Source of the DNA: Drosophila miranda
Lineage: Eukaryota; Arthropoda; Insecta; Diptera; Drosophilidae
Length of the DNA stretch: 64,000 nt
Direction of reading: 5' to 3'
Assembly (NCBI RefSeq): GCF_003369915.1
Contig: NC_046674.1
Coordinates: forward strand, 22,943,657 to 23,007,656
The translations under genes were made by a program, and so were the position numbers. Positions 1 through 11,843 of the stretch are shown here, one piece after another (the first letter of the stretch is position 1; each line of letters begins with the position of its first letter). The notes below the pieces were generated by a model. It was given only the letters and a program-made list of their open reading frames with translations. It was not told the DNA's origin and ran no database searches.

Positions 1-847
1 GCTACAGGGTTCTATGGAGCCACTTCAGAGCCAGTCGGTCCTTGGCTTGGCCCTAATCCGACTTTGAAACAGAGTTTCCAAGATTTCCCACCGCTTCCGA
101 GCGGAACACTTTCGGTTCTTGGCTCTCTCTGCTGCTTGCAGGGTGCATTGAGGCTTCCGGTGTGAGTTTTGTAATTTGGCAGCCCAATTTCCTCAATCCC
201 CAGACCACAGCCGGCCCCCGCCGCAGAGCCCCGAGCGCCCCGAGCGCCCGAGTCGGTGAAAACTTCCGTGACTGCCCAAAATAGAAATCGCAGCAAAAAC
301 AAATAGAGAGCAGCGTGCACGTGCCCGTGCCCGTGCACCCGAGGGGCTGGATGTTGACGAAGTTGCTCGTCAAAATAAAGAGTCGCCTCTGCCCTTCCAC
401 GCGCCACTGGGAACTCCTGCGCGCGCAGCACGTGGCCGCGGCAAGAACAACATTCGGCAGAGTCGGATACAGAGACGGAGACGGAGCCGGGGCGGGCAGC
501 GGGAGCGGCTGCTAGGATTCGGTTGCGCTCTCTGTGTCGTTCCAGTCGTGCCAGGCAGTCGCGCGGTCCTGCCTCGTCCTCGTCCTCGTCATTGCCTTTC
601 AGGCTTTTCTCCCGTTCAAACTGCAAAATCATTTCGAAAAGCAATTAAAAGTGCCAGTCAATTTATGGATATCAATTGTCAAGCCATAAAAGGAGCCATC
701 TGAGCCGATCCGCCGCCGCCGCCACCGCTGCCGTCGCTCAAGGACATCGAGCAAGGACACCATTCAGTTGTCTCGCTATTTGGCGTTTGCCTAACGATTT
801 TGCACATCACAAATATGGTTAGGCCTGGCCCGGGCCATTGCCTATAG
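1..847. other. Upstream/intronic sequence of the formin gene, no confident coding exon
   Basis: No open frame here shows conserved protein sequence. The stretch is GC-rich, with purine/pyrimidine runs around 440-520 and a CCG run near 711-730 that looks like fly 5' leader sequence. An ATG at 815 is out of frame with the formin exon that follows and soon meets a stop, so it is not the gene start. The formin start codon therefore lies left of the window or in an exon I could not recognise here. Confidence 0.4.
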
Positions 848-3800
848 CCGATTGCCAAGGCTGCTGCTGCAACGTGGAGTCGTCACCATTGCAATCCCCC
901 TCCCTGTCGTCGCCGTCGTCGTCGTCGTCGTCCTCCGCGTCCGTCTCGCCAGTGCCATCGCCCCTGCATCTGCAGCGACGGCTCACGTTCTGCGGCTCGC
1001 TGTCGCGGTACAGCTGCGGCGCCCTGCAACTGGTGCAGAACCTCAAGTGAGTGGATGGGAGTCGAGTGGTGGCTTCTTGGCAGCCTCCGGAGGTTACTCA
1101 ATGTCAGCCAACTACTTGTGGACGGACACGAGTGCTTGCACCTGCCCCCCACGACACTTGTCTGCCATAAATTGTGCACAGAATTCCGCATATTGTAAAT
1201 GGGAAATCAATTAGTTCGCAGTCGGAATTGTCATCGGCAGGGAAAACAACTTACAGATTGATTAAATAATGAGCTGGATTTAACAGATATAGACAGACGG
1301 ACAGACATAGTACTCGAATGGACGGACAGACGGACAAACAGACAGAGATTTTATGGAGCTTAACCCACTAATGACTGGTGTTTGAATTCCAATTTGGCCA
1401 ATGGCATTGCAGGAAAGTCGCACAGAGTGTGGGCGATATCATCGTACAATTGGACGTGTTCGTGGAGCAGCAGGAATGCGACGAGGCCCAGAGCCTGCAG
1501 GCCCCCGACGGCATCAATCTGAGCTCGCATCTTGATGTCTTCTACGCGATACTGCGACAGGTGAGTGCAGGCCCAAGTGTCCGAATGGCTGCGCCCTTCT
1601 GCGCATTACGTATACGCAGAGTGGTCCCCCCACACAGCAATTTCGGTGCTGTGCCAGGCTATATCGAGCGGGTGTTCAAGGGGGCCAGTTCAAGGGCGGC
1701 ACCAGTTTATTTACTCTGTTTTTGCTTTTTCCACTTGCCATTTGGCCCTTACAGGTGGCTGATACGCCTCAGGAAGGACCATTCCTCAGTATCCTGCAGC
1801 ACCTGCTGCGCATCGACTCCAAGGAGCAGCTCAGCGACATCATCTGGGACACCACCGAGCGCCTGGTGCACCGGGCCACGCTGCTCGAGAGCCACGAGGA
1901 TGCAGTGCGCCTGCTGCGCACGCCCAGCAGCCAGAAGTTCTCCTGCCAGAGCTGTCGCGGCAGCGATGCCAGCAGTCCCACCCGGAAGCCCTCACAGCCA
2001 GTGGTGGCCGCCAAACCACCACCCCCTCCGCCACCGCCGGCCCCAGGAAAAGGCAATGCCCTGGTCCCGCCGCCCCCTCCTCCACCCATGCTGAATGGCA
2101 GTGCTCTGCCTCCGCCGCCGCCTCCGCCCGCGATGCAGCTGTCCGCCCGCCCACGCACGCCGGACCCCAGCGGGACGGCGGGGCCGGGCGAGCCGAGTGC
2201 CGCAGCGGTGCTGCTGCCGCAGCAGGACACGCCGGCGCCCAAGTCCAAGATGAAGACCATCAACTGGGGCAAGATTCCGCACAACAAGGTGCTGGGCAAG
2301 CCGAACATCTGGAGCATCGTGGCCAGCAACCACCAGGACAGCCCCATGAAGGACATCGACTGGAACGAGATGGAGGGCCTCTTCTGCCTGCAGTCCACCA
2401 GTGCGCAGGGCTCGCCCAAGCTGGGGCGCGAGAGCAGCAATCCCTCATCGTCCTCCAACGGCTGCGACACCCTGGACCGCAAGTCCAAGAAGGAGTGCAC
2501 GGAGATCACCCTGCTGGACGGCAAACGGAGCCTTAACGTGAACATCTTCCTCAAGCAGTTCCGCACCAGCAACGACGACATCATCCAGCTGATACGGCAG
2601 GGCGTCCACGAGGAGATCGGGGCCGAGAGGCTGCGGGGCCTGCTCAAGATCATGCCCGAGGTGGACGAGCTGGACATGCTGAAGGGCTTCAATGGCGACA
2701 AGGCGCGTCTGGGCAACGCGGAGAAGTTTCTCCTGCGGCTCCTTGAGGTGCCAAAGTAAGTGTTCGTGGGGGTCCAGCATCCTGAGTCTCATTTCATCCG
2801 TCTGTTCCCACAGCTACAAACTGCGGATCGAGAGCATGCTGCTCAAGGAGGAGTTCGCCGCCAATGTGTCGTACCTGGAGCCCTGCATCAACGCCATGCT
2901 CTACGCTGGCGACGACCTGCTGAACAACAAGACCCTGCAGGAGGTCCTCTACATGGTCGTGGTGGCCGGCAACTTCCTCAACTCCGGCGGCTATGCGGGC
3001 AATGCCGCGGGCGTGAAACTCTCCTCCCTGCAGAAGCTCACCGACATCCGGGCCAACAAGCCAGGCATGAATCTCATCCACTTTGTGGCCCTGCAGGCGG
3101 AGAAACGCAACCCGGAGCTGCTGAAGTTCACCGGACAGCTAAGCACCCTGGAGAATGCCAGCAAGTAAGTGACGGACGGAGACACCGTATGGCGAAACAT
3201 ATTTCATGGGATCCTTCCTTTCAGAACCACCTCTGAGCAGATCAACAACGAAATCAACACGCTCGATGGCCGCATCAGGCGGATCACTCGGCAGATCGAA
3301 CAGCCCGCCACGGACACGGACATTAAGCAGCAAATGGCGGAGTTCCTGCAGGCCGCCGAGTCGGAGCTGGCTGTGCTGCAGTCGGGCATGAAGCAGGTGG
3401 AGGCCATGCGGCTGAAGCTGGCCGAGTTCTTCTGCGACGATGCGGCCACCTTTCGACTGGAGGAGTGCTTCAAGATCTTCCAGAGTTTCTGTGATAAGTT
3501 CCGGCAGGCGGTCAAGGAGAACGAAAGGCGCCAGCAGCAGGAGCAGCAGGCGACGCTGCGCAGGAAGCAGCGCGAGGAGCAATTGGCCAGGAGAGCCAGG
3601 CAGAGTAAGTGTCCTCCTCCCTTCCTCTGGGAAACTGACTGACGAATATCATTCACGTTTCAGTGGGTCAGGCTGGGACGCCCGTGTCCGACTCGGAGCA
3701 CTCGTTTCTGGGCGATGCCCTGTTTGATCCGCGCGCCAGCCCAGCGCTGAGCAGACGGCACCTCGGCTCCGGGGAGATCAGCAATGGTTTCATTCGCCTG

Positions 3801-6782
3801 GAGCCGGACGGCGCCTCGCCGGACATCACGCCCAATGGCAGCCTGAGGCGTCGCCGCAGTCGCGTCTTGGCCGAGGAAGATGACCTCATGGAGTTCTTGC
3901 GCAGCTCCACGGGACCCCACGACGGTCACATCAGTCGCGAGCGCAAGGCAGCCGCCTACGGCAGTCTGGACCGCTCCTGGGCCCGTCGCGCCCGTTCCGG
4001 CAGCTCCAGTCGCAAGCGTCCCGATCTGCTCAACATTGATTTTGGCCTAGACCGGGAGCGTGCCAGTTCGCCGGCTCCCCTGCTCCAACAGCAGCAGCAG
4101 CTGCCATCCCCGTTGGCCAGTGGTGCCGTCACGCCCACAACATCAGCCAACACTCCCACAGGCAGTGGGCCACCGATTGGCCAGCCACCGCAGGCAGTGC
4201 ACGAGGATGCGAAACCGAGGTAAGTAACTCAAGAGGTGAACCCCAGGCGATAGACTTTGTAGTATAGCCTCTAAAAAGAGAGGGAATTTTGTGAGCAGCG
4301 GCAAGGGCAGCGGCTCTACTTTTGTACCCGGTAACTGCCGCATGCTCTCTCTCTCTCTCTTTGTCGCTCTCTCTCTCTCTCTCTGAGTTTGTGGGAGACT
4401 GGGGGGAGAGTGAAAGAACGACAGTAGTTTATCTGTTTCCATTTTGGCTCTACTGGTTTTTATTCCCATATATCCGTCTCTCTCTCTTTCACTTCTCACA
4501 TACACCAACACCAGTCGAGTCGTTATATGGGGCGTTAAATGGTTTTAGATTTTATTACTTTATAAAGTAAAAAGGCCCTGTAATATTTAATCGTGTAATT
4601 GTGTTCCATTTCAAGAATATCCCGTGAATGGCGCCAGAAGATCGAAACGTGGCTGCAGTCCAACGAAAACGACGAGAAACAGAACGAGGAGTACAAGCGG
4701 AAGCGTCGTCTGGTCAACGCCAACCGGCGGTCGCTCGAAAACGATACAGGTAAGTCCCTGCAGAGCAGCCACGCCCATAGATCCGTCGATACATCATCCA
4801 CTATGTCCATTATTCGCGCAGAAAACGAACGAAAACTGGACCCATTGCCGGAGGAGAAGATCATGCCGACAACGACGCCAACGAACATGCCGACCACTAA
4901 CCCAACTAACAGACAGGACCAGGAGTCCAAGTACCAGCGCGTCTACTCCGACTGGAAGCCATCGAAGACCCTGGAGCAGACGGATGTGGTGGGCCACCTT
5001 CAGGCCATAGCCGATGCCAGTAGCACGGCGGAGGCTGCACAGCACTCCAACACTGCCGAAGGACTGCGCCAGTACCGCCGGCAGCGATCGCAGGAGCAGA
5101 GCCCCGGAGTACTGCACTCGATTGCCGAGGAGGATCGCCGCAAGACGCTCATCCAGAAGCTGGGCGACCGTGACGGCAGACGACCCGCGGGCCTCGACCC
5201 GCAGCCGACTGAGGCGGCCAAGAAGGCTGAGGACCAGCTGGCCCCCAAATCACCAAAGCCCAAGCAAGACGACACCTTTGCCAGTCTACTCAATCACCAC
5301 AAGAGCCACAACGAGGTGCAGTGTGGGGCGGGCTCCTCCAAGGAGGTCGATGCCGACAACATCGAGACGCCGCCGGCTAGCCGTCGTGTGATAGCCACGC
5401 CCACGACCACAGTGGTGACGGTGAGCATGACGGACAAGCCCAAAGCTGTGCCCGAGGAGAAGATCAGCATTGTCGTGGGGGCTGCAGAGCACGATGCTCC
5501 CGGCCACTTTGACCGCCATGCACTGGGACGACGCACGCGTCGTTACAAGCGGCCTACGGACTATAGCAGTGGCAACGAGGAGCCCAAGCCGGAACTGAAA
5601 CCGTCCACGGGCAAGCAGGAGGCACAGCAACCGGAAAAGGCCAAGCAGAAGGAGCGAACGATTACCAAACTGGAGAAAGTGGGTCGCCACATCAGCTCCA
5701 TCAACCAGGAAGATGTCCGCGAGGCCATACGCAACCTAAAATCACCCACGGGAACGCCCGAACGACCCTGGAGTCCACCACGCGAGATTACGCCCACAAA
5801 GCTGAAGATCTCCGCCAGCGGACACCACGAGCTCAACGACGAGGGCTTCGAGGAGACGCAGAGCCTCGTCTCCGACACCCCATCCCACGGCAAGGGCGAG
5901 AGCACCAACTCGTCGTGCAACGAGGCCAACGATGCCCCCAGCCGGACACGCCCGCTCCAGAAGCAGAAGCCCACCACGACCAGCATCACTCAGATGGGCA
6001 GCCGCCTGGCAGATCGACTGCAGGTGGCACGCCTCAGAGGCACCTCCACAGCCTCCTCCAGTGCGTCACAAGCTGCAACCAAGTCACAAAACCAAATGCC
6101 AGCCACCAGTGCTGGCCAGATCAAGCGCAGCATCTCCGCCAGTCGACCCATGCGCATGCCCAATGGCAATCCACTGCCCAGTGCCACGCCCATTCGCTCA
6201 GCATCCACGGTCCGACGATCGCCGCAGGAGCAGCAGGTCCTCTCCGGCGTGGAGCGCAGCAGCTCCCGCAACAGTCTGCGCTCCTCGCGGTCCTCCATCA
6301 ACAGCGGAGCCTCCACCCAAACCGTGGTGAGACGCCTGCCAGCCGTCCAGCGAGCAGGAGCCACTGTCTCCGTGGACTCGTCCCCCAGCAAGCGGCCGCT
6401 GGCTGCTCAGAACACCCGCCCAACGCCAGGACGCGGGGTGCCAGCAAGTCGCAGCAGCAGCAGTGGCTCCAGTGTGGGACCCAGTGTCATTCTAGTGCGT
6501 AGCAAGGTCAGCGCCACCCCCAGGACCACCACGGTCTCCATTAGCCCATCCCTGGGAGGCAGCACCAGTTTCAAGGAGAACCAATCGGGGGCTTCGGCCT
6601 CCCATCCCCAGTCCCTGTCGCAGTCCAGGATCAGTGCTGCCCGAAGCGCAATGCTCGTGAAGAACGTGTTGAACCAGCAGGCGGCCAAGGCCAGTCCGCA
6701 GCAGCGCAGCTCGAGCACCAGTCGCTCTGTGAGCAGCTTCATGCGTCCCACGGCCAGCAGTGCCACCAAGAGGCAGAAATGA
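848..6782 (+). CDS. form3: Formin, INF2/formin 3 type (5' end missing)
   Basis: Exons by GT-AG sites and frame continuity: 848-1046, 1413-1560, 1755-2755, 2814-3164, 3225-3604, 3664-4219, 4616-6782; about 1599 residues remain. The order is an armadillo-type FH3/GBD remnant (through 1.9 kb), a proline-rich FH1 with three runs of 7-8 prolines (2.0-2.15 kb) that would recruit profilin-actin, then FH2 from MKTINWGKIP (about 2250) to 3.6 kb with SLNVNIFLKQF and GNFLNSGGYAGNAAG, followed by a Ser/Arg/Pro-rich tail of over 800 residues. FH2 resembles human INF2 (compare its KSLNLNIFLKQF). Formins nucleate and elongate actin filaments; INF2 acts at ER-mitochondria contacts. The tail contains IETWLQSNENDEKQ, right after a splice junction. 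The first exon's acceptor (tatag at 847) is inferred; the N-terminus is off the window or unresolved. The gene is convergent with msl-3. Confidence 0.93.
4750..4821 (+). other. form3: Candidate 72-nt in-frame intron in the formin tail exon
   Basis: A GTAAGT donor at 4750 and a CAG ending at 4821 bound 72 nt, a typical fly intron size. Removal keeps the frame (ACA-GAA-AAC) and drops 24 residues; retention is also open. The removed peptide is Ser/Thr/His-rich without obvious conserved features, so splicing looks more likely than constitutive retention. Confidence 0.55.
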
Positions 6783-7517
6783 GCTGGTGATGGGTAGGGG
6801 GTCCATCGTCCAAGTTAACGTCCCAAACGCCATGACAAAGATAAGTTACAAAAGCAACCGCAAATGCATCTACTCTAAGCCGTCCAAGCGAACGACAACA
6901 AGCAACAATCTCGAATTTCCGGGCAGGATCCGTCCTGCACACACACACACACACACACAAAAACAAAATAAACACGCACTCGTTGCACGTCCGATAATTG
7001 TTACAGTTGCAAGCGATATTTTGAGATGTTATACAAAAATCTAGTGTCTACCCAATGATTCCCCCGCACATTCCAAAACATACTCCAATTCCAATCGACA
7101 GTCCAGCAGACGAAGGAGGCCGCGTCCGACCTCCAACCTGCTAAAAGACACATCTTTCAAATTCTTAAATATATTTGAGCACAAAAAAAAAGAGACAAAA
7201 TACTAGCATGTAAAACTACTCAACTAAACCTAAGATTAAGTAAACAGAAAAAAGTTTAAAAAAATGTTAAACTCGTATTTTCCATATTTAACATGTAGTT
7301 CTAGACATTATTCGATTATACATGTGTAGGAAACATATTTTTTTTATAGAAGCGCGTTATTTACAAAGTGTAGTTGAAGAAACCAAATCATGAAAATGAC
7401 AATTACAAATCTTGAAATAAAAGAGGAATAAGCTTTAAACTGCATAATAAATAAAATACCATAGCATTAATTTGAACTAAAATGTCAGAAAGCCGCACGA
7501 CCATCGCTCTATCCATT
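6783..7517. other. 3' UTRs of form3 and msl-3, tail to tail
   Basis: The stretch is AT-rich and non-coding. AATAAA signals on the plus strand at 6967-6972 and 7416-7421 could end form3 transcripts; the second lies only about 100 nt from the msl-3 stop on the other strand, so the two messages may overlap. A (CA)n tract runs at about 6939-6958. Confidence 0.6.
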
Positions 7518-9468
7518 CTATGCGGTTTGTTCCAGTGACACGAGCAGCTCTCGTTGCAGCTGCTCCTGGTGTACGGTGGGATGATGCACGTAGTTCTCCT
7601 TATCGAACCACTCTTTGTGGTTCTCCAAGTAACTGAAAACAACACAGGCATTTTAATTAGGGTTCAAAAACATGGCAGGGATCTGGGAATTACTTGATGA
7701 ATGAGTCCAGATGTGGTAGCAGATCCTCTAGCTTTTGATTTGGAATGGGCGAGATATTCAAGTACTCGGGCACTTTAACTACGGATACAGATACAAATAA
7801 AGGTATGAGGTCTCCAGACACAGCATTCAGTTTCAGTTTACAATCAAAACTTACTCATCAGTCGTGCTAGATGGGGAGCGCCAAACACCATCGACTTCTC
7901 CGGCATAGATTCCGCTGAGAGCAGACGCCACTTGAAGGTTTCGCGCAGAAAACCACGCATCTCCATGGGCAGCTTGTCGGCAGCCGTGTACGGACATGTC
8001 CGCGGATCATAGGAGTTGGCCGTATTCTTGCCACTCGACTTTGCGATGTAGAGAAGACACCTTTGAAACTGTTTTTCGTACTCTAATCCGTTGATAATTT
8101 GGCTTCCGTAGTTGTTTATTGGGACAGGTGCACTAGCCCCTCCTTGGGTTCCTTCCATTGAGATGAGCTCTGTGTCGCAGTTTGGGTTGATGAAGTCATA
8201 GGAGCTGTTTAGCTTCACGCTGACGTTCTTTAAGTTGTCGTCCGTGAGATAGTTGTAAGCGTATTCCTTCTCCTCCTTGTAGAGCAGATGATCCTCGACA
8301 TGGAACTCGAAGTAAATTCGCAGTCCATCGACGACTTCTTTCAGCATGCAGACGCTGCAAATGTTGCACAATTATTTAACCATTTATTTTATGGACTCTC
8401 TGCCGCTACTCACTTGGACATGACCCGATCATACTCCCGCTCCATGCGGGCATTCCGACTCTGAGTATTCCTCTTGCTGTCTTGCTTGATTCCAATAGCC
8501 AGCTCCACGGCCCGCTGCTTCACAAAGTTCTCCAAGATGCAGATAATGGGCATACGGGCAGGCATTGCATGCTGCTTTCCCAGCTTTACAATCATGTTGT
8601 AGTCGTACTCCATGTACTCTCTCAGACGCTCGCTGATGCGCAACATTACACGATCCTCTTGGACAACATATTTCTCCACTTCTACCGTTTCTTTCTTGGC
8701 TGGCTTTTTCACTGTAGAATGACCACGCGTGTTCCTCATTTTCAGCTCCTCGGCACCGATACTCTTTTCCGGTTTGCGGCCTCCACTGTTTTCCCGCGAA
8801 CGGTTCCCGGCAGCGGGTTGAGTGCCGTTTGTAGGCGGCACCTCTGGTTCCTTCTGTCCCTGGATGGTGTCCAAGGCTGGTTCCTGATCCTCGCTGTTGC
8901 CTCCCACGCGAGTCAAGCGCTTCTTCTTGCTGGGAGGCTGAGAGGGCGTGCCCTTGTACGAGTATCCTCCACTTCTGAAAGTGAAAAAGCCGGTAATAAC
9001 ACTTCGCACACAAATACACAGCCCACCGGTTGGGGGGACGGGACTTACATCTGTAATTGTGCGGCCTCTGCCAGTTCACGCTGAAGATTACGATTCTCCT
9101 CCGTGTCTTTCAGCAGACAACTAGCACGCACAGCTCGATCATAGGACGGCCGCCAGCCCTGGAAGTGGATCTTGTAGTCGTAGTACCTCAGGCCATGTTC
9201 ATCTCTGCGCTCTACAACAGTCAAAACCTGCGAAAAATTCGGTGCTATATTCAGTGAAAAATCGAAGTGCGCGAATGCGTCGCTGCCTGACGTTTATTTG
9301 ACGTTTGCTGTGGTGGTGTGTGTCTGTGTGTGTATGCGCGTGGGCATGTTTGTTGTGTATTTTTACCTTGCTGTTGTATAGAACCCTCGCCTTCGATTTA
9401 TCCGGCTCGTAGCACAGGACCTTTTCGCCCTTGTGGAAAACCTGTACCTCGTCCTCTTTTGCCGTCAT
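7518..9468 (-). CDS. msl-3: Male-specific lethal 3 (MSL complex chromodomain/MRG protein)
   Basis: Six exons on the minus strand: 9468-9367, 9227-9049, 8974-8414, 8354-7855, 7778-7694, 7632-7518. All junctions are GT-AG and in frame, giving 513 residues, close to the roughly 512 of D. melanogaster MSL3. Exons 1-2 encode the chromo-barrel domain (residues about 8-92: FHKGEKVLCYEPDKSKARVL, then KIHFQGWRPSYDR), the module that reads methylated histone tails such as H3K36me3. A basic Ser/Lys-rich linker follows, then the MRG domain (about 190 to the end: ERLREYMEYD, GKQHAMPARMPI, LKEVVDGLRIYFEFHV, PEYLNISPIPN, LENHKEWF) that binds MSL1. MSL3 helps spread the complex along the male X for dosage compensation. 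The sequence is clearly diverged from D. melanogaster outside the two domains. It is head to head with BBS1 across a repeat-filled spacer. Confidence 0.96.
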
Positions 9469-9545
9469 TACTTTAAAATAAACCTAAACAAATCACTTAT
9501 AATTATTAAAAAATGCTGCTGCGGCGATTGCTTCAGTGTCACCGC

Positions 9546-9640
9546 GGACTTATCGATAAAAAATACCGTCCGACCTTCACAAATATACCGAAACATACCG
9601 TCTCATTTAAAAAATATACCGTAAATATACTGACGAGTTA
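9546..9640 (-). promoter_or_regulatory. msl-3 promoter: DRE plus several motif-6 copies
   Basis: A perfect DRE (TATCGATA, 9551-9558) is followed by about five AAATACC-type sites between 9560 and 9633. These match Ohler core-promoter motif 6 read in reverse, both typical of TATA-less broadly expressed fly genes. The cluster lies about 80-165 nt upstream of the msl-3 ATG. The first 44 nt recur at 51572-51615. Confidence 0.6.
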
Positions 9641-11660
9641 AGCTCGATTATAAATATTCCTCGTTTTTGATATTCCGTCAAATATTACTAGCTATATAGA
9701 ACATTTAGCCATTCCATCATAATTTTATACGATTGATGAATCAATTTTCTACTTGACTGGCTTGATTTAAATACTTTCTTTTGTTGGATTTAGTCTAAAA
9801 AAGGTTTTAGCGAAAATGGTCAAACAAAAAAAGGTTTTAGCGAAATAGGTCAAAACAAAAAAGCGAAAGAGGATAGTCGTTCATATTGTTCAATTTGTAT
9901 ACTCCCTTGAATAATTCTGGCTATTTTTTAGTCCTTGCTTTTATTGTATTTTGGCTAAAACAAGGCTTAAATAAAATAGTTCAACAAAAAAACAGTCGCA
10001 ATGTTGCTGGTATTTAAAGACATGATGCGTGTATAGGCCTTTGTACACCCTATTTTGTTAATTTTATATGAAGATAAAACTTAATTTATAAAGACCTTTT
10101 CTCAAATTGATATATTTTAGACATATTCATGTATATTATTAATATCTTGTATAAATTTATCTCGATCCTGATACCTATGGAGCCTGGGATAACAAACATT
10201 TTCTCACCTCCATCATATCCTTTTCCCTAGGGTATGACAATTAATGTTGCCGGTAATCATTGCTGTCAACCGGTTATGACGACTAATTCTTGGTTATTCT
10301 TTCTTTCGTCGAGTATTCCCAGCTATATAGATCTCTCATTTTTGCCCAGATAATTTTATATGATTGCTGAATCAATTTTGATCAGGATTAACTACTTTTA
10401 AGTACTTGCATGTTTTTTATTTTGACAAAAACACAATTTCAACAAAAATGTTCAATAGTCGCAGGTTGTGACGTCAATGTTGCTGGTATTTGCAGACTCA
10501 TTTCTTGTCAACCAGAGTGTGTTCACCTCTATACCCTATTTCGTGAATATTATATTAAGATACTGTTTTCAAAGCTGCTTTCAAACGTAATTAGTAAAGA
10601 CCTTGTCGTAGATTGCTTTTTTAAGGCCTATTCATGCATTCGCATGTATATAAATCCTGATCCCTATACCAATTCTTGGTCTCTGTAAAAAAAACCACTA
10701 ATTGCAAAATATCGTTTAAAATAGAGACTATCTAGTTTCTGCATTAATTAGAGCATAGGATGACATATATTTTCTCAGTTCTATAACATCCATTTCCCCC
10801 GGGTATGTGTGCATGGAATTAGCAACATGTTTGTGTATGGAATGGGACTCATTTGTTGTGAACCGGTTATTGCCAAATCGAATATATCAAGCTATATAGA
10901 TGCCCACTTAGCTTTATCCCATAGATGAATACATTTTCTACAAGATAACTACTTTTAACTACCTTTATGTATTTTATTTTGACTAAAATACGGGTTTCAA
11001 GTAAATGCTGCCGCAACAGTGTGTATGGAATGAGACTCATTGCTGTCAATCGGGTAAAAGAGGTCCTTACCCGATTCAAGTTCGGTTATCGATACTATCG
11101 ACTGGTTACGAGTGGTGCGCGCGAAATCTAACTTTTTTGAATGTGAGCGACAAGGATTTAAATGTTGTCAACCGGGCCATTACCGATTCAACAAATACGA
11201 CGATTCCCTCAATTTTGATCTTCCGTCGAATATCAGCTATATAGCACATTTAGCCATGCCCACATAATTTTATACAATAATTGAATCAATTTTCTACTTG
11301 ACTGGCCTATTTTAACTACTTGTTTTTATTGGATCTTGTCTGAAAAGAAGTTTTAGCGAAATAGGTCACACAAAAAAACGAAAGAGGATAGTCGTTCATA
11401 TTGTTCAATTTCTTTATTCCGTTGAATAATGCTGGCTAACTAAAACTCTTAGTTCTGCCCACATCATTTTAGGCCATTCTTTAAGATTAGCTAGTTTTTA
11501 GTCCTTGCTTTTATTGTATTTATTGTAAAAAAAGGTTTAAACGAAAAAGTTCAACAAAAAAAGAGTCGCTATATTGCGTGTAAGCCGTAGTATAGGCCTT
11601 TGTATATCGTATTTTGTTAATTTTATATGAAAGTATAAATATATATATGAAGATAAAACC
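9640..11660. repeat. Diverged tandem repeat array between msl-3 and BBS1
   Basis: Units can be aligned from a GCTATATAG word at 9691, 10322, 10891 and 11235 (spacings 631, 569 and 344 nt). Each is followed by an ACATTTAGCC/TTGCCC-like stretch, ATAATTTTATA, GAATCAATTTT and CTACTT. The flank TTTAGCGAAA.AGGTCA with AGAGGATAGTCGTTCATATT occurs near 9800-9895 and again near 11350-11405. A CATTGCTGTCAA(C/T)CGG segment occurs near 10257 and 11038. AT-rich, no long open frame and no recognised transposase. Related sequence lies at 52300-52470, so it is an interspersed family and not just a local duplication. Confidence 0.65.
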
Positions 11661-11697
11661 ACTAAAACTGGCAACTCTGGCTTCGACTTCTCAGAGA

Positions 11698-11705
11698 TAT
11701 CGATA
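11698..11705 (+). promoter_or_regulatory. DRE site upstream of BBS1
   Basis: A perfect TATCGATA lies 139 nt upstream of the BBS1 start codon, on the far side of the spacer from the msl-3 DRE. DRE is bound by DREF and is common in housekeeping promoters. Confidence 0.5.
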
Positions 11706-11736
11706 ATTCGATAGGAATTTCAAATGTACTGGCGCC

Positions 11737-11749
11737 GTTGCTAAGGCGC
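11737..11749 (+). promoter_or_regulatory. Candidate RFX X-box of BBS1
   Basis: GTTGCTAAGGCGC, read on the minus strand, fits RYYNYY-N1-RRNRAC at all but one position, with a perfect AGCAAC half-site. It lies about 95 nt before the BBS1 ATG. RFX X-boxes within about 200 nt of the start are the standard control element of fly ciliary genes including BBS genes; the match itself is short and partly degenerate. Confidence 0.45.
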
Positions 11750-11843
11750 AGAAAACCAAAACAAAACTCCTTGGAGCAATTATTAAATCATCTGTTAATT
11801 TTCACACTGCCACGTAAAGTATTTTCTGCAACTGATCAAAGTT

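Noticed and set aside
12..644. 210-codon minus-strand open frame at the left edge
   Set aside because: Low-complexity Gly/Ala/Glu sequence with no family features; GC-rich leader sequence read backwards.
1769..2716. 315-codon minus-strand frame opposite the formin FH1/FH2 exon
   Set aside because: Poly-Gly is simply the complement of the proline codons; shadow of the formin exon.
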